Of a stretch of DNA of 64,000 nt, positions 46,833-57,583 are shown in pieces (the stretch's first letter is position 1; every line of letters starts with the position of its first letter). A program made the position numbers and the translations under genes. The notes beneath the pieces were generated by a model. That model did no database searches, had not been told where the DNA came from, and saw only the letters and a list, made by a program, of their open reading frames with translations. The stretch comes from Porphyrobacter sp. CACIAM 03H1 (lineage in GTDB: Bacteria; Pseudomonadota; Alphaproteobacteria; Sphingomonadales; Sphingomonadaceae), in NCBI RefSeq assembly GCF_002215495.1, contig NZ_CP021378.1, positions 248,001 through 312,000 of the forward strand, read 5' to 3'.

Positions 46833-48689
46833 TTAGCGCACGTCGCTCCACGGCTTGGAGAGCAGGCCCGCGCAGTTGATCACGCCGACCAGCGAATAGG
46901 TCTGGGGGAAATTGCCCCACAATTCGCCGGTGACGAAGTCGATGTCCTCGCTCAGCAGGCCCGAGGCGGTGGTGTGGCTGAGCATGGTCGAAAAGAGCCC
47001 GCGCGCCTCGTCGCTGCGACCGGCAAGGTGCAGCGCCTCGATCAGCCAGAAGGTGCAGACGTTGAAGGCGGTCTCGGGCAGGCCGAAATCGTCCTCGGCA
47101 GCATAGCGCAGCATGAAATCGCCGCGCCTGAGCTGCTCCTCCACGGCGGCGAAGGTGGACAGGAAGCGCGGGTTGTCGGGCGCGAGGAACCTGAGTTCGA
47201 CCATCTGGAGCAGGCTCGCATCGAGATAGTCGCTCTCGAAGCTGGCGCCGTAGTGGCCGCCGTCCTCGCCTCCATCAACCCACGCCTCGGCCTCGATCGT
47301 CGCGCGGATGGCGTCGGCCCGCGCGCGCCAGAGTTGGGCGCGGTCGGTCTTGCCGAGCCAGTCGGCGGCCATCGCCAGCCGGTCGCAGGCGGCCCAGCTC
47401 ATCACCGCCGAATAGGTGTGCACCTCCTTGCGGGTGCGGAACTCCCACAGGCCCGCATCGGGCTGGTCGTGCATCGCATAGGCCATCTCGCCCACCGCCT
47501 CGAGGCTCTCGAAATCGCGCTCGTCGGCGATGCGCAGCAAGCGCTGGTCGATGAAGCCCTGCACCGTCGGCAGCACGATCTGGCCGTAGCAGTCGTGCTG
47601 GACCTGCTGGTAGGCGGCATTGCCCACGCGCACCGGCCCCATCCCGCGATAGCCCGCCAGCGCGGGCGCGGCGGTCTCGTGCAGTTCGGATACGCCCATC
47701 ACCGAATAGAGCGGCTGGATCTGCCCGCCCTTGGCCGCATCGACGATGTTCCTGAGATAGGCGAGATATTTCTCCAGCACATCCAGCGCGCCCAGCCGGT
47801 TGAGCGCCTGCACGGTGTAGTAGGAATCGCGGATCCAGCAGTAGCGGTAGTCCCAGTTCCGCTCCGAATGGGGCGCCTCGGGGATCGAGGTGGTGAGCGC
47901 GGCGACGATCGCGCCGGTCTCCTCGTGCTGGCACAGCTTCAGCGTGATGGCGCAGCGGATAACCTCGGGCTGCCATTCGACGGGTGTCGCGAGGCCCCGC
48001 ACCCAGCGTTGCCAGTAATCGCGCGTCGCCTGCTCCATGCGACGGATTTCCTCGCGCAGGGGGCCGCCGAAGGGCTCGTCGGGGCCGAGGAAGAAATGCG
48101 TGTCCGCCTCCAGCCGGAAGGGGCGCCCCTCTAGCACGTAGCCGACCGGTGCGTCGGTGGTGAGCCGCAGCGCCTGGGGGCCGGTGAGATAGCGGATGTG
48201 GTTGGTGCCGTGGGTGGTCTCGGCCCGCGCGGCCCCGTAGTCGCGCATCGGCGTGAGAACCACGCGGATGCGCGGGGATCCCGCCACCGGCCGCACGATC
48301 CGCCCGATCGCCACGGGGCGGTACATCCGCCCCTTGCCCTCGTGCCGCGGGCAGAAATCGAGCACCTCGACGGCGCTGCCGTCCTCCGCCTCGAGGCGGG
48401 TGACGAGGATCGGGGTGTTGCGGATATAGGACTGCGAGGCGGACACCTGCCCGACCAGTTCGATCCGCCAGACGCCGTCCTCGCGGTTCGCGCCGTTCAT
48501 CAGCGAACAGAACACCGGATCGCCATCGACGCGCGGCACGCAGGCCCACACGATCGCGCCCTCGCGGTCGACGAGCGCGCTGATCTGGCAATTGCCGATC
48601 GGCCAGAGTTCGAGGTCGGGGGTCGCCGGGGAAGCCACGCCCGGTGGCATAAGGGCCTGGGGCCGGTGGTCAAAAGCCGCACCCGCCAT
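46833..48689 (-). CDS. Glycoside hydrolase family 15 protein (glucoamylase/trehalase-like)
   Basis: 618-residue cytosolic-looking enzyme. The N-terminal super-sandwich domain (about 20-240, with LELWPIGNCQISALVDREGAIVWACVPR) is followed by the (alpha/alpha)6 barrel. Typical landmarks are RNWDYRYCWIRDSYYTVQAL, GHYGASFESDYLDASLLQMV (catalytic region) and FWLIEALHLAGRSDEAR. No signal peptide is seen. Bacterial GH15 enzymes hydrolyse alpha-glucans or trehalose; which one cannot be told. The start could be 48650 instead of 48689. It may be controlled by the regulator 123 bases upstream. Confidence 0.87.
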   Translation of the reverse strand: MAGAAFDHRPQALMPPGVASPATPDLELWPIGNCQISALVDREGAIVWACVPRVDGDPVFCSLMNGANREDGVWRIELVGQVSASQSYIRNTPILVTRLEAEDGSAVEVLDFCPRHEGKGRMYRPVAIGRIVRPVAGSPRIRVVLTPMRDYGAARAETTHGTNHIRYLTGPQALRLTTDAPVGYVLEGRPFRLEADTHFFLGPDEPFGGPLREEIRRMEQATRDYWQRWVRGLATPVEWQPEVIRCAITLKLCQHEETGAIVAALTTSIPEAPHSERNWDYRYCWIRDSYYTVQALNRLGALDVLEKYLAYLRNIVDAAKGGQIQPLYSVMGVSELHETAAPALAGYRGMGPVRVGNAAYQQVQHDCYGQIVLPTVQGFIDQRLLRIADERDFESLEAVGEMAYAMHDQPDAGLWEFRTRKEVHTYSAVMSWAACDRLAMAADWLGKTDRAQLWRARADAIRATIEAEAWVDGGEDGGHYGASFESDYLDASLLQMVELRFLAPDNPRFLSTFAAVEEQLRRGDFMLRYAAEDDFGLPETAFNVCTFWLIEALHLAGRSDEARGLFSTMLSHTTASGLLSEDIDFVTGELWGNFPQTYSLVGVINCAGLLSKPWSDVR

Positions 48690-48728
48690 CCGCCGCGAGT
48701 GGTGGCGGGGACACGGCGAGCCGCAGGT

Positions 48729-48747
48729 CCGGGGCGCGCGGCCCCGG
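48729..48747. terminator. Hairpin downstream of the winged-helix regulator
   Basis: CCGGGGC and GCCCCGG form a perfect 7-base stem around a GCGCG loop. It lies 66 bases beyond the regulator stop and 40 bases ahead of the GH15 start, so it could terminate the regulator transcript. Confidence 0.4.
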
Positions 48748-48812
48748 TGCCCCGATCCTCAGCGCCGTTCCTTGGGCAGGTGTCGGCGCACCACAGTGTT
48801 CGGCGGCGCCGG

Positions 48813-49250
48813 TCAGTCCGGGATTCTGGCGAGGTAGGAGTTCAGATCCTTCATCTTCCGATTGAGGAAGCCACGGATCTCGAAGGTGTAATCGGCGTCG
48901 CCGATCTGCGCCGGAAAAAGGAAGCCGCGGCCCGATCGCCTCAGATAGCCGCGCGCGACGAGGCCGTTGACCCGCCGCCGTGTGGTCTCGCGGCTCATGC
49001 CTAGGCTGGTGTAGATGAACTTGAGACTGACCGCGGGCCGGGCCTCGTCGGGGATCGCGGCATCCTCGTTCGCGAAGGTGCGCGTTAGGAACGGGTCCTT
49101 CCTGAGCTCCCGGGTGCTCTCGGAGGCGACGAGGCAGATGATCGCGACCTCCTCGACGGTGAGATCGTTCTGGTGAACGCCGAAGCGCAGGAATTCGCTG
49201 AACAGCTCGACGAAGAACGACGCGACATAGCGCGATGCGACACCCGACAT
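48813..49250 (-). CDS. Winged-helix transcriptional regulator
   Basis: 145-residue protein with a helix-turn-helix segment near its middle: SLKFIYTSLGMSRETTRRRVNGLVARGYLRRSGRGFLFPAQ, a classic DNA-recognition helix plus wing. The first 60 residues are amphipathic helices that may dimerise. No ligand domain is recognised. The ATG at 49250 has AAGAGG upstream; the longer frame upstream would read through the tRNA-Thr region. Regulation of the adjacent GH15 gene is inferred from proximity. Confidence 0.75.
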   Translation of the reverse strand: MSGVASRYVASFFVELFSEFLRFGVHQNDLTVEEVAIICLVASESTRELRKDPFLTRTFANEDAAIPDEARPAVSLKFIYTSLGMSRETTRRRVNGLVARGYLRRSGRGFLFPAQIGDADYTFEIRGFLNRKMKDLNSYLARIPD

Positions 49251-49376
49251 ATCGACCTCTTGCCCCAACCGGCCCCGGTCGCGCCTTGACGCGCCGCGAC
49301 TCTCCCCGCGAAGGCTGGCATGGTTAACGAACGATATGAAGGGACACGCCCCAGATTGGGCTAAAGTCATGAAATA

Positions 49377-49451
49377 TGGTGCTGCTGGGGAGGATTGAAC
49401 TCCCGACCTCACCCTTACCAAGGGTGCGCTCTACCACTGAGCTACAGCAGC
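49377..49451 (-). tRNA. tRNA-Thr (anticodon GGT)
   Basis: A complete 75-base cloverleaf on the minus strand. The 5' end GCTGCTG pairs with CAGCAGC; the anticodon stem/loop is CACCC-TTGGTAA-GGGTG with anticodon GGT; the T-loop GTTCAATCC is standard and CCA is encoded at the 3' end (TGG at 49377-49379 on the plus strand). It reads the ACC/ACT threonine codons. Confidence 0.97.
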
Positions 49452-49540
49452 GCCGGAAACAGGCGCGCCCTATTGTCGCGCCTCCCCGCAATGTCAAGCG
49501 GGGGTTGAAGCTGTGCTCCCATATCGGCAATGCGTTTCGC

Positions 49541-49690
49541 ATGAGTGAAGACCCTCGCAAGAATATGTCACGCGAAGAGCGGCTCGCGGCCAAGCTGCGC
49601 GAGAACCTGCGACGCAGGAAGGCGCAGGCGCGGGCGATGGGCGATTCGGATGTGACGGAATCGCTTCCCATTCGCTCGGACGAAAGCTAA
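49541..49690 (+). CDS. Small conserved basic protein
   Basis: 49-residue, highly basic protein: MSEDPRKNMSREERLAAKLR continuing into an Arg/Lys-rich amphipathic helix, ending in ESLPIRSDES. This type of short protein upstream of phosphoglycerate mutase is common in sphingomonads by my recollection. No function is known. The helical RRRKAQARA part could bind RNA or protein; that is inference. Confidence 0.65.
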   Translation: MSEDPRKNMSREERLAAKLRENLRRRKAQARAMGDSDVTESLPIRSDES

Positions 49691-49725
49691 CCCCCCGCCC
49701 TCAACCGCACTGACGGAAAGCGACA

Positions 49726-50412
49726 ATGCCCAAGCTCATCCTCGTCCGCCACGGCCAGAGCCAGTGGAACCTCGAAAACCGCTTCACCGGCTGGTGGGAT
49801 GTCGACCTAACCGAAAAGGGCGTCGCCGAGGCCACCGCCGCCGGTCACCTGCTGCGCGAGAAGGGCGTGCTGCCGACTTATGCCTTCACCTCGCTCCAGA
49901 CCCGCGCGATCAAGACGCTGCACCTAGCGCTGGAGGCGGCAGGGCGGCTGTGGATCCCTGAGGTCAAGGACTGGCGGCTCAACGAGCGCCACTATGGGGG
50001 CCTCACCGGCCTCGACAAGGCCGAGACCGCGGCCAAGCACGGCGATGATCAGGTGAAGATCTGGCGCCGCAGCTTCGACATTCCCCCGCCGGTGCTGGAA
50101 GCGGGGAGCGAATTCGATCTCGCCAGCGACCCGCGCTATGCCGGGATCGCGATCCCCTCGACCGAGAGCCTAAAGCTCACGATCGAGCGCGTGCTGCCCT
50201 ATTGGGAAAGCACCATCCTGCCCGTGCTGGCGCGCGGCGAGACGGTGATCATCGCCGCCCACGGCAATTCCCTGCGCGCGCTGGTGAAGCACCTTTCGGG
50301 CATCTCCGACGCGGACATCACCGACCTCGAGATTCCCACCGGCCAGCCGATCGTCTACGACTTCGATGGCGACCGGGTCGCAGGTGAACGCCACTATCTG
50401 AAGGACGCGTGA
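49726..50412 (+). CDS. gpmA: 2,3-bisphosphoglycerate-dependent phosphoglycerate mutase
   Basis: Interconverts 3- and 2-phosphoglycerate in glycolysis and gluconeogenesis. The 228-residue protein has the phospho-histidine motif [10 protein letters not shown] near the N-terminus, [17 protein letters not shown] and the second catalytic His in [15 protein letters not shown]. It overlaps purE by one base (TGATG), so it is cotranscribed with the purine genes. Confidence 0.97.
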   Translation: MPKLILVRHGQSQWNLENRFTGWWDVDLTEKGVAEATAAGHLLREKGVLPTYAFTSLQTRAIKTLHLALEAAGRLWIPEVKDWRLNERHYGGLTGLDKAETAAKHGDDQVKIWRRSFDIPPPVLEAGSEFDLASDPRYAGIAIPSTESLKLTIERVLPYWESTILPVLARGETVIIAAHGNSLRALVKHLSGISDADITDLEIPTGQPIVYDFDGDRVAGERHYLKDA

Positions 50413-50902
50413 TGGACGCCATCGGGGGGAAGGTCGCGATCGTGATGGGCAGCCAGTCCGACTGGCCGACCATGAAGGCCGCCGCCGAGGTGCTCGACGA
50501 GCTGGAAGTGCCCCACGAGGCGCGGATCGTCTCGGCCCACCGCACGCCCGACCGGATGGTCGCTTTCGCGAAGGGCGCCGAGGGCGAGGGCTTCTCCGTC
50601 ATCATCGCCGGCGCGGGCGGCGCGGCTCACCTGCCCGGGATGATCGCCAGCATGACGCACCTCCCGGTGCTGGGCGTTCCGGTGCAGTCGAAGGCATTGA
50701 GCGGCATGGATAGCCTGCTCTCGATCGTGCAGATGCCGGGCGGCATTCCCGTCGGCACGCTGGCGATCGGCGAGGCGGGGGCGAAGAACGCGGGGCTGCT
50801 GGCGGCCTCGATCCTGGCGCTCTCGGACGAGGATCTCTCCGAACGCCTGCAGGACTGGCGCGCCGCGAAGAGCGCGGGCGTGGGCGAGGTGCCGGAGGAC
50901 TG

Positions 50903-50903
<1 letters not shown>
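50412..50903 (+). CDS. purE: N5-carboxyaminoimidazole ribonucleotide mutase
   Basis: Converts N5-CAIR to CAIR in purine synthesis. The 163-residue protein has [19 protein letters not shown] and SAHRTPDRM, the class I signature, and the glycine-rich [17 protein letters not shown]. The start overlaps the gpmA stop and the stop overlaps the purK start. Confidence 0.97.
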
Positions 50904-52487
<1,584 letters not shown>

Positions 52488-52488
<1 letters not shown>

Positions 52489-53429
52489 TGCGCTGGCTCG
52501 ATCACCGCGAGACGATGCCCGAGCCCTTGCGGGGCGCCGTGATCGCGCTCGGCAATTTCGACGGGTTCCATCGCGGGCACCAGGCGGTTGCGGGCGAGGC
52601 GATCCGCTGGGCACACGCCGAGGGCCGCCCCTCGATCATCGCCACCTTCGATCCCCACCCGGTGCGCTTCTTCCGCCCCGATGTGCCGCCCTTCCGCCTG
52701 ACGACGCTGGAGCAGCGGCAGGAATTGTATCTGGCGGCAGGCGCGACCGCGATGCTGGTGTTCCACTTCGACGCGGAACTCGCCGGGACGAGCGCGGAGG
52801 ATTTCATCCAGCGCATCCTGATCGACCGCTTCGGCGCACACGGCGTGGTCACTGGGGGTGACTTCACCTTCGGCAAGGGCGCGAAGGGCAATGTCGATCT
52901 GCTGCGCACCCTCGGCGGCGAGCTGGGGCTGCAATCGCGGGTCGTGGACGCGGTGGCCGAGGGCGGAGAGGTCGTCTCCTCCAGCCGCATCCGCCAGGCC
53001 CTGCGCGACGGCGACCCGCAGGAGGCCGCGCGGTTGCTCACCCGGCCCTTCGCGATCCGCGGCATCGTCGAACATGGCGACAAGCGCGGGCGCACCATCG
53101 GCTATCCCACTGCCAATCTCGGCGTGGAGAATTACCTGCGCCCCAAATACGGCATCTACGCCGTGACGGGCCGCATACTCGCCACGGGCGAGGTGCTGAA
53201 GGGCGCCGCCAACATCGGCATCCGCCCGCAGTTCGAACCGCCCAAGGAGCTGCTCGAGCCCTATTTCTTCGACTTTGCCGGCGACCTCTACGGTCAGGAG
53301 ATCGAGGTGGCCTTCCACCACTACCTGCGCGGCGAGGCGAAGTTCGACAGCCTCGAGGCGCTGATCGCCCAGATGGACAAGGATTGCGCCGAGGCGCGGC
53401 GGTTGCTTTCCTCGTCATTGCGAGCGTAG
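52488..53429 (+). CDS. ribF: Bifunctional riboflavin kinase / FAD synthetase
   Basis: Phosphorylates riboflavin to FMN and adenylates it to FAD. The 313-residue protein has the N-terminal FAD synthetase part with LGNFDGFHRGHQ and FDPHPVRFFRP, GDFTFGKGAKGN, SSSRIRQAL, and the C-terminal kinase with GYPTANLGVENYLRPKYGIYAV. The last few codons and the stop lie inside a palindromic repeat beginning at 53411, so its C-terminus probably was rewritten by repeat insertion. Confidence 0.96.
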
Positions 53430-53498
53430 CGCGGCAATCTAGGGCGACACGCGATGCGCTCTGGATTGCCGCGCGGCTCCGCCGCTCGCAATGACGAG
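53411..53498. repeat. Palindromic element at the 3' end of ribF
   Basis: CTCGTCATTGCGAGCG at the left is mirrored perfectly by CGCTCGCAATGACGAG at the right; inside, GCGGCAATC pairs with GATTGCCGC. It is about 88 bases long and could fold into one long hairpin. The ribF stop (TAG at 53427-53429) lies in its left arm. It is a different family from the CCGTTCG elements. Confidence 0.85.
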
Positions 53499-53539
53499 CC
53501 TTTGCAGTTGCGGGATGAAAGGCTAAGGCCCCGCGCGAT

Positions 53540-56500
53540 ATGTCCGACGAACCCACGCAGCGCGATTACCGGGACACCGTCTTCCTGCCGAAGACCGATT
53601 TCCCCATGAAGGCCGGCCTCCCCCAGAAGGAGCCGGGCATTGCCGCGCGCTGGGAAGCGATTGGCCTCTATGACGCGCTGCGCAAGAGCCGGAAGGGCCG
53701 GGAAAAGTTCATCCTCCACGACGGCCCGCCCTACGCCAATGGCGACATGCATATCGGCCATGCGCTCAACCACATCCTCAAGGACATGGTCTGCCGCACC
53801 CAGAACCTGCTGGGCCGCGATGCGCCTTACGTGCCGGGCTGGGACTGCCACGGCCTCCCCATCGAATGGAAGGTCGAGGAGCAGTACCGCAAGGAGAAGA
53901 AAGCCAAGCCCGTCCTCACCGGCAAGGGGCGTGACGAGGCGGCGGTGAAGGCCTTCCGCGACGAGTGCCGTGCCTATGCGCAGCACTGGGTCGACGTGCA
54001 GCGCGGGCAGCTGAAGCGCCTCGGCATCATGGGCGACTGGGACCACCCCTACCTCACCATGCAGAAGGAGAGCGAGGCGGTGATCGTCGCCGAGCTGCTC
54101 AAGCTGGTCGAGGCGGGGAACCTCTACCGCGGCTCGAAGCCGGTGATGTGGTCGCCCGTGGAGCAGACCGCACTGGCCGAGGCGGAGGTCGAATACGAAG
54201 ACATCACCTCGACCCAGATCGACGTGGGCTTTGAGATCGTCGAGAGCCCGATCCCCGAACTGGTCGGCGCCCACGCGGTGATCTGGACGACGACGCCGTG
54301 GACGATCCCGGTGAACCAGGCTTTGGCCTATGGGCCCGAGGTTGAGTACGCCTTGTGCTCCATAGAGTACGATTTTGCCGCTGGCCTCTTGGATCCGGAC
54401 AACCTGCCGGACGACACATCTGATCGTTCGGGACGCATTCGTCGCAAAATGATCGAGGAGATAAAGAAGTCATCTCGCAAGAGGGCGCGGTTCTTCGTGG
54501 CACGAGACCTTGTCGAGAGCTTTACAAGCCGCCTGAAAGCCGATGTGGTGAGGCAGGTCGAAGCGAAGACAATGCCTCCGAATGCATCAATAGTAGCTGT
54601 CGACATAGAGCAAACCTTTAGAGGCGCAGACCTCGCCGGCACCCTCGCCCGCCACCCGATGCACCATCTCGGCGGGTTCTACGCGGCCCCGCGCCCGCTG
54701 CTTCCCGGCGACTTCGTCACCACCGATAGCGGCACCGGCCTCGTCCACATGGCGCCCGATCATGGCGAGGACGACTTCGAGCTGTGCAAGGCGAACGGCA
54801 TCAACCCGGTCTTCGCGGTGATGGACGACGGGCGCTACCGCGACGACTGGGGCTGGCTCGGCGGCGCGGATGAGCGGCGCATGAGCGTCATCAACCCCAA
54901 GTTCAACGCGCCCGACGGCCCGATCTGCTCCGACCTCGCCGAAGCCGGCGCCCTGCTGGCGGCGAGCGCGGACTATGCGCACTCCTACCCCCATTCGTGG
55001 CGCTCCAAGGCCAAGGTGATCTTCCGCTGCACGCCCCAGTGGTTCGTGCCGATGGATCAGAAAACCGTTCGCCCTGAGCTTGTCGGAAGCGTAGCTGATC
55101 CGCAGGATCAACGGCTGTCCTTCTCTTCAACCGACGGTGCTGAAGAAAGTGCAGGGCTTCGACAGGCTCAGCCCGAACGGAGTTTGAGGGACGTAGCCCT
55201 CGCCGAGATCGCACGGGTGAAATTCATCCCCGAAAAGGGCCGCAACCGCATCGGCGCGATGGTCGAGGGCCGGCCCGACTGGGTGCTGAGCCGCCAGCGC
55301 GCCTGGGGCGTGCCGATCACTTTGTTCGTGCGGCCCGACGGCTCCTACCTGCAAGACCCCGCCGTGAACGCCCGCATCGTCGCGGCGGTGAACGCGGAAG
55401 GCATGGACGCGTGGAACAGCGCCAACAAGGCGGCCTTCCTCGGCCCGGACCATGACCCGGCAGAATTCGAGATGGTCACCGACATTCTCGACGTGTGGTT
55501 CGATTCGGGCTGCACCCATGCCTTCGTGCTTGAAAGCGGGCGCTGGCCGGACCTGCAATGGCCCGCCGACCTCTATCTCGAAGGCTCTGACCAGCATCGC
55601 GGCTGGTTCCAGTCCTCGCTGCTGCAATCCTCGGCCACCCGCGGCCGCGCGCCTTACGACCAGGTTCTCACCCACGGCTTCACGATGGATGCCAAGGGCA
55701 AGAAGATGTCCAAGAGCCTCGGCAACACGGTCGATCCCTTGAAGGTGATGGAGACCTACGGCGCGGACATCATCCGGCTGTGGGCGCTGAGCGTCGACTT
55801 CACCGAGGATCACCGCATCGGCGACGAGATCCTGAAGGGCGTCGGCGACCAGTATCGCAAGCTCCGCAACACCTTCCGCTATCTGCTCGGCGCGCTCGAC
55901 GGGTTCGTGGGCGACTGGAGCGACGCGGGCGAGCTGCCGGAGCTGGAGGTCTACGTCCTCTCGCTGCTCAGCGAGCTGGACGGGAAGCTGAAGGCGGCGG
56001 CGGAGGCCTACGACTTCAACACCTACACCCGCCTGCTGGTCGATTTCTGCAACGAGGACCTCAGCGCCTTCTTCTTCGATATCCGCAAGGACTCGCTCTA
56101 TTGCGACGGGCCGGAGAGCACCACGCGCAACGCCTATCGCACCGTGCTCGACCTGCTGTTCCACGCGCTGGTGCGCTACGCCGCGCCGGTGCTGGTGTTC
56201 ACGGCGGAGGAGGTGTGGCTCAGCCGCTATCCCGAGGATGGCGAGGCGGATGACGCGGGCCAGCGCGGCTCTGTCCACTTGCTCGAATGGCCGAGCATCC
56301 CCGGCGTCGTCGCCGACCGCGCGAAGTGGAACGCCCTCAGGGCCCTGCGCGACCAGGTCAACGAAGCGATCGAGCCGCTGCGGCGTGACAAGACCATCCG
56401 TTCGAGCCTTGAGGCCGAAGTGGTCGTCCCGGCAGCGGCCGTGCCGGACGGCATCACCGACGAACAGCTCGCCGAACTGTTCATCACCGCGACAGTCACC

Positions 56501-56632
56501 CGCGGGCAGGGCGAGGCCGTGATCGTGACCAAGACCAGCCACCACAAGTGCGGCCGCTGCTGGCGCCACCTGCCCGACGTGGCCGTCGAGGGGTCGTTGT
56601 GCACCCGTTGCGATGCGGTTGTCGGGTCATGA
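53540..56632 (+). CDS. ileS: Isoleucyl-tRNA synthetase with two insertions
   Basis: Charges tRNA-Ile and edits misactivated valine. The 1030-residue protein has HIGH (residues 71-74), KMSKS (722-726), the CP1 editing domain and a C-terminal zinc motif (CGRCWRH...CTRCD). It is about 90 residues longer than the E. coli enzyme. Two extra stretches explain most of this: roughly residues 271-360, A/T-rich with four ATA codons, in the editing domain; and residues about 509-547, the in-frame translation of a palindromic repeat (55065-55180). It overlaps lspA by four bases. Confidence 0.97.
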   Translation: MSDEPTQRDYRDTVFLPKTDFPMKAGLPQKEPGIAARWEAIGLYDALRKSRKGREKFILHDGPPYANGDMHIGHALNHILKDMVCRTQNLLGRDAPYVPGWDCHGLPIEWKVEEQYRKEKKAKPVLTGKGRDEAAVKAFRDECRAYAQHWVDVQRGQLKRLGIMGDWDHPYLTMQKESEAVIVAELLKLVEAGNLYRGSKPVMWSPVEQTALAEAEVEYEDITSTQIDVGFEIVESPIPELVGAHAVIWTTTPWTIPVNQALAYGPEVEYALCSIEYDFAAGLLDPDNLPDDTSDRSGRIRRKMIEEIKKSSRKRARFFVARDLVESFTSRLKADVVRQVEAKTMPPNASIVAVDIEQTFRGADLAGTLARHPMHHLGGFYAAPRPLLPGDFVTTDSGTGLVHMAPDHGEDDFELCKANGINPVFAVMDDGRYRDDWGWLGGADERRMSVINPKFNAPDGPICSDLAEAGALLAASADYAHSYPHSWRSKAKVIFRCTPQWFVPMDQKTVRPELVGSVADPQDQRLSFSSTDGAEESAGLRQAQPERSLRDVALAEIARVKFIPEKGRNRIGAMVEGRPDWVLSRQRAWGVPITLFVRPDGSYLQDPAVNARIVAAVNAEGMDAWNSANKAAFLGPDHDPAEFEMVTDILDVWFDSGCTHAFVLESGRWPDLQWPADLYLEGSDQHRGWFQSSLLQSSATRGRAPYDQVLTHGFTMDAKGKKMSKSLGNTVDPLKVMETYGADIIRLWALSVDFTEDHRIGDEILKGVGDQYRKLRNTFRYLLGALDGFVGDWSDAGELPELEVYVLSLLSELDGKLKAAAEAYDFNTYTRLLVDFCNEDLSAFFFDIRKDSLYCDGPESTTRNAYRTVLDLLFHALVRYAAPVLVFTAEEVWLSRYPEDGEADDAGQRGSVHLLEWPSIPGVVADRAKWNALRALRDQVNEAIEPLRRDKTIRSSLEAEVVVPAAAVPDGITDEQLAELFITATVTRGQGEAVIVTKTSHHKCGRCWRHLPDVAVEGSLCTRCDAVVGS
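54350..54625 (+). other. ileS: Compositionally atypical patch inside ileS
   Basis: This stretch of the editing domain is visibly richer in A and T than the rest of ileS and uses codons that are otherwise rare here, including four ATA Ile codons (encoding the Ile in SIEYD, EEIKK, SIVAV and DIEQ). The encoded protein is Lys/Arg/Asp-rich. Flanking CP1 sequence is normal, so this looks like an acquired or recombined segment. Confidence 0.7.
55065..55180. repeat. ileS: Dispersed palindromic element, subtype A, inserted in-frame in ileS
   Basis: The ends CCGTTCGCCCTGAGCTTGTC and GACAGGCTCAGCCCGAACGG are mirror copies. The element is 116 bases but adds a whole number of codons together with flanking bases; translation gives about 38 extra residues ending LRQAQPERS, between MDQKT and LRDVALAEIARVKF, which are normally almost adjacent. 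The frame stays open throughout. Confidence 0.85.
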
Positions 56633-57165
56633 GCGGGCTGTTCACCCGAAATCGCGTGATCGGCCTCGCGCTTGCCGCCTTCGTGGCGGTGATCGACCAG
56701 GCGGTGAAGCTCTGGGTGATCGGCCCGCTCGACCTGCGCCGCGTGCTGCACATCGACCTGCTGCCCTTCTTCGACCTCACCTACATGGAGAACCGCGGCA
56801 TCTCGCTCGGGATGTTCCAGGCGAACGACATGGAGACCCGCTGGCTGCTGGTCGCGCTCACCGCGGCCATCGCGCTGGTGGTGCTGGTGTGGATGATGCG
56901 CGAGAAGGCCCTCGCCGACATCGTCGGGCTGGCGCTGATCCTCGGCGGGGCGCTGGGGAATATCCGCGACCGCTATGACCTCGGCTATGTCATCGACTAT
57001 GCCGATTTCCACATCGGGGACTTCCGCCCCTTCCTGATCTTCAACATCGCCGACGCCGCGATTACCCTCGGCGTCGTCATTATCCTTGCCCGCAGCCTGC
57101 TGGTGCGCGACAAGGGCGACACCGAAACCGGGGACGCGCCCCATGGAGAGCAACACAATGCGTAA
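56629..57165 (+). CDS. lspA: Lipoprotein signal peptidase II
   Basis: Inner-membrane aspartyl protease that removes lipoprotein signal peptides. The 178-residue protein has four helices and the conserved boxes: DQAVKLW, ENRGISLGMF, GGALGNIRDR and the catalytic pair in YVIDYADFH and FNIADAAITLG. The start overlaps the ileS stop (ATGA), a conserved pairing. Confidence 0.96.
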   Translation: MSGLFTRNRVIGLALAAFVAVIDQAVKLWVIGPLDLRRVLHIDLLPFFDLTYMENRGISLGMFQANDMETRWLLVALTAAIALVVLVWMMREKALADIVGLALILGGALGNIRDRYDLGYVIDYADFHIGDFRPFLIFNIADAAITLGVVIILARSLLVRDKGDTETGDAPHGEQHNA

Positions 57166-57574
57166 GATGGCACCCCTGATCCTGCTGGCCGGCGCGGCCG
57201 CGATGCTGGCGGGTTGCGGCGGCGGCGGCGGGGTGTTCAACCGCGCGCGTCCCGACGAGTTCGCCGTGCAGCGCCAGGCGCCGCTGGTGGTTCCGCCCGA
57301 TTTCACCCTCACCCCGCCCGCACCCGGCGCCCCGCGCCCCGCGGAAGGCACCGCCTCGGAACAGGCGCTCGAAGCCCTGTTCGGCGGCCCCGCGCCGCGC
57401 AGCCGGGTCGAGGCGAGCGTGCTTGATCGTGCCGGAAGCGCCGCGCCGAGCATCCGCTCGCAGGTCGGCGACACCGGGACCAACACCGTCGCCAAGGGCC
57501 GCGTCACCCGCGACATCATCGCGGCGCCGGAAGGTGACGGCCAGTCGGCTTCGACCGTAATCCCGAGCGCCTGA
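57158..57574 (+). CDS. DUF3035-type lipoprotein
   Basis: 138-residue predicted lipoprotein with lipobox LAGC at about residue 20, a glycine run directly after it, and a conserved-looking RPDEFAVQRQAPLVVPPDFTL segment typical for DUF3035. The rest is Pro/Ala-rich and likely unstructured. The ATG at 57158 has GGAGAG upstream; it overlaps lspA by eight bases and would be a substrate for that peptidase. Function unknown. Confidence 0.8.
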   Translation: MRKMAPLILLAGAAAMLAGCGGGGGVFNRARPDEFAVQRQAPLVVPPDFTLTPPAPGAPRPAEGTASEQALEALFGGPAPRSRVEASVLDRAGSAAPSIRSQVGDTGTNTVAKGRVTRDIIAAPEGDGQSASTVIPSA

Positions 57575-57583
57575 CAGCAACAT

